In this document: positions 29,361 to 30,604 of the stretch, one piece after another | How positions within the stretch are numbered: position 1 is the first letter of the stretch | How the letters are laid out: the number at the start of each line of letters is the position of its first letter | The notes under the pieces: generated by a model | What the model was told of the DNA's origin: nothing | Seen by the model: the letters and a program-made list of their open reading frames with translations, nothing else | The model's database searches: none | From: a virus | IMG/VR virus record: IMGVR_UViG_3300023435_000073 | Span: 1 to 30,604 of that record | Reading direction: 5' to 3' (one strand) | DNA length: 30,604 nucleotides | Made by a program: the position numbers and the translations under genes

Positions 29361-29721
29361 ATATTATTATCTTCTTAGTTTGTCTGCCGAAATTAACTGC
29401 CTTCTGAATATTCGCTGTGGTACACGAACCCATATATATATCAATATGGTCTTGATACCTTTGTGCCATTTTGTCTTCGTTGGTGTATAGAACTCCATCA
29501 ATACTGATAAGTTGGTGAGCCTTGAGGAAGTTCGATGCAACCACCTTGCTGTCATCTGTGAGTTTATAACCATATGCAGTAATGCCTGGACTACCATCAG
29601 TTTGCCATTCACAACTATTGTAAGCACTCGCCTCAACCACAACCTCATAGATATTCGCTTGGCACATGATTGCTTGTGTTTGTATTTGAATTGCATATAG
29701 AGTTAAGATTAGGGTTAGCAT
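29353..29721 (-). CDS. secreted 3D-domain (RlpA/MltA-like) cell-wall protein
   Basis: Residues 1 to about 22 form a signal-peptide-like hydrophobic segment (MLTLILTLYAIQIQTQAI). The rest matches the '3D' double-psi beta-barrel found in lytic transglycosylase-like proteins: VVEASAYN, TDGSPGITAYGYKL, SKVVASNFL, NEDKMAQRYQDHIDIYMG and ending KKIIIYE. Two of the three namesake aspartates are visible (Asp83, Asp94), but the first motif reads V-A-S-N, with Asn64 where Asp is usual. It may act on peptidoglycan outside the membrane in lysis or exclusion, or be a non-catalytic relative. It starts TAA-T-ATG. Confidence 0.75.
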   Translation of the reverse strand: MLTLILTLYAIQIQTQAIMCQANIYEVVVEASAYNSCEWQTDGSPGITAYGYKLTDDSKVVASNFLKAHQLISIDGVLYTNEDKMAQRYQDHIDIYMGSCTTANIQKAVNFGRQTKKIIIYE

Positions 29722-29722
29722 A

Positions 29723-29827
29723 TTAAGTTAATATATTCTTTATTTTAATTAAATAATATATTGCTAACCATAATATTAATGAAATATGGATTAGTAAAAA
29801 GATTAAAGAATAATTATTTTGTTGCAT
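29723..29827 (-). CDS. small membrane protein, 34 aa
   Basis: Reads MQQNNYSLIFLLIHISLILW and ends YYLIKIKNILT, a single membrane helix with a basic C-terminus. It ends one base before the secreted 3D-domain gene, suggesting a shared envelope function. Starts after an A/T-rich leader. No family recognised. Confidence 0.5.
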   Translation of the reverse strand: MQQNNYSLIFLLIHISLILWLAIYYLIKIKNILT

Positions 29828-29838
29828 ATTATTTATTA

Positions 29839-29973
29839 TTAATTAACTGAAAAAACTGGTCGCCAATTATCACATAATCTTCTGTCTTGTCCAACAAAGG
29901 ACTGCTTATATGAAAAATTAATACCACATTTTATACAAACACACCTTTTCCTTTTTAGCTTATTTTTTTTCAT
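29839..29973 (-). CDS. zinc-knuckle small protein, 44 aa
   Basis: Very basic start (MKKNKLKRKR) followed by CVCIKCGINFSYKQSF and DRRLCDNW, giving a CxCxxC...C metal-binding pattern. Likely a nucleic-acid-binding zinc finger. It overlaps a 10-codon frame upstream and lies among similar CxxC genes. Confidence 0.55.
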   Translation of the reverse strand: MKKNKLKRKRCVCIKCGINFSYKQSFVGQDRRLCDNWRPVFSVN

Positions 29974-29993
29974 ATTCTTCTATTGTGTACATA

Positions 29994-30167
29994 TTAATTT
30001 ATTGTTGGCGTATAATAAGGATTATTTGGTATTATTGGTGTTGTGTTTGGGGTTATCGGAGTTAAAACATATTCAATCTTATTTTTCCAAGACTTACCAC
30101 ATTTAATACAGAAAACAAAATCCTCTTCCTTATTTAACTTTAATTCGTGTGAGCATATTTCTATCAT
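29994..30167 (-). CDS. zinc-knuckle small protein with Pro/Thr tail, 57 aa
   Basis: The N-terminal half carries ICSHELKL and FCIKCGKSW, a CxH...CxxC zinc-binding pattern, and the C-terminal half is a low-complexity tail rich in P, T, I and N (TPITPNTTPIIPNNPYYTP). The tail may be extended. The 132 bases upstream (30168-30299) hold only short dyads and no clear gene. Confidence 0.55.
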   Translation of the reverse strand: MIEICSHELKLNKEEDFVFCIKCGKSWKNKIEYVLTPITPNTTPIIPNNPYYTPTIN

Positions 30168-30299
30168 AGGTTTTATTGGTTATAAATTAAAGATTAACTA
30201 AATGATTAACTTAACCATGATGTCTAGGTAGTGTAAGATTTTTTAGACCACCCCCAGTAACCATTATGGTAAGCCCCACGAATGAGGCTCACTAAATGA

Positions 30300-30593
30300 T
30301 TATTTTAGAGCTTGTTCCTTTGTGTAAGGCACCCAATCCCATTGACCACTAGCTTGTCCTTGTTTAACCTCTCTACTAAAGAAAAATCCTTCTGGGTTAA
30401 ATACACATAAACTAATAATTCCTTCTTCTGCATTAATCACTTCCGTAATTGTAGCTGCTCTATCGACTGATGGATATTCTCCACCTGGAGTTCCATATGA
30501 CTTGTAATAAACCATTCTCCCCACTGTTGGGATCATTTTAGGTGTTAGCCCTTGTATAGGACTTTGAGTAACACTTTCTGTTTCTTCTTCCAT
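30300..30593 (-). CDS. conserved-type phage hypothetical protein, 97 aa
   Basis: After a short acidic N-terminus, residues 20-97 contain MIPTVGRMVYYKSYGTPGGE, AATITEVINAEEGIISLCVF and FNPEGFFFSREVKQG, then WDWVPYTKEQ. This pattern occurs in many unrelated phages as a small beta-rich accessory protein of unknown role. It is the most upstream gene in the window, and its start is complete. Confidence 0.75.
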   Translation of the reverse strand: MEEETESVTQSPIQGLTPKMIPTVGRMVYYKSYGTPGGEYPSVDRAATITEVINAEEGIISLCVFNPEGFFFSREVKQGQASGQWDWVPYTKEQALK

Positions 30594-30604
30594 ACTTAAT
30601 TATT

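Noticed and set aside
1-30604. CRISPR array or terminal direct repeat
   Set aside because: No spaced identical repeats are seen, and the window ends share no more than a short AT-rich match.
1-30604. Alternative genetic code (UGA or UAG as sense)
   Set aside because: Large genes are open under the standard code without internal TGA or TAG, and TGA, TAG and TAA all appear as natural stops.

Overview
The window is a 30.6 kb piece of a short-tailed (podovirus-like) double-stranded DNA phage. Every supported gene lies on the minus strand, so transcription runs from high to low coordinates. The left edge cuts a gene (1..53), so the genome continues beyond the window. The sequence is AT-rich. All three stop codons are used normally, so no codon reassignment is needed. 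Most genes have no Shine-Dalgarno (SD) site and instead abut the previous gene as stop-(A/T-rich 0 to 6 nt)-ATG, very often exactly TAA-T-ATG. Promoters are canonical sigma70 type with TG-extended -10 boxes. SD-poor starts with housekeeping-type promoters argue against a typical Firmicutes or Bacteroidota host. A Patescibacteria-like host is possible but unproven. No DNA polymerase, integrase or tRNA gene is seen.

Layout in transcription order (right to left). 30.6-29.2 kb: small accessory genes, several with CxxC zinc-knuckle motifs, and a secreted 3D-domain cell-wall protein. 29.1-27.1 kb: an HNH nuclease, a strong promoter (28499..28527) followed by about 280 nt of hairpin-rich leader, small genes, a TerS-like protein and a frameshifted HNH gene. 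27.1-21.5 kb: terminase large subunit (carrying a 1-nt frameshift), portal, scaffold, major capsid protein and small head genes. 21.5-18.6 kb: three glycosyltransferases and a nitroreductase-like protein in one overlapping block. 18.6-16.1 kb: a collagen-like/YadA-like fibre, a coiled-coil protein and an XhlA-like holin. 16.1-14.9 kb: a separate cassette with its own promoter and strong SD sites (metallophosphoesterase, zinc ribbon, a frameshifted small acidic gene). 14.9-5.4 kb: M23 endopeptidase, a membrane protein, an adaptor, an HNH nuclease, tail fibre and propeller proteins, and two large internal/ejection proteins, one ending in a CHAP domain. 5.4-4.6 kb: a control region with tiny membrane peptides, terminators, a possible origin and a pseudoknotted RNA. 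4.6-0 kb: replication initiator, RecA/DnaB-like ATPase, Rad52-like annealing protein and small genes.

The most unusual signals are regulatory. Exact or near DnaA boxes lie just upstream of four predicted promoters; in two of them (4718..4761 and 16081..16124) the same box sits exactly 6 nt from the -35. An RNA with an 8-nt loop fully complementary to its own 5' segment follows the best promoter (4588..4688). Another pseudoknot-capable element follows the capsid gene (22091..22140). Three single-nucleotide frameshifts (26979..26983, about 27385, about 15058) break otherwise convincing genes and raise a question of sequence error versus decay.
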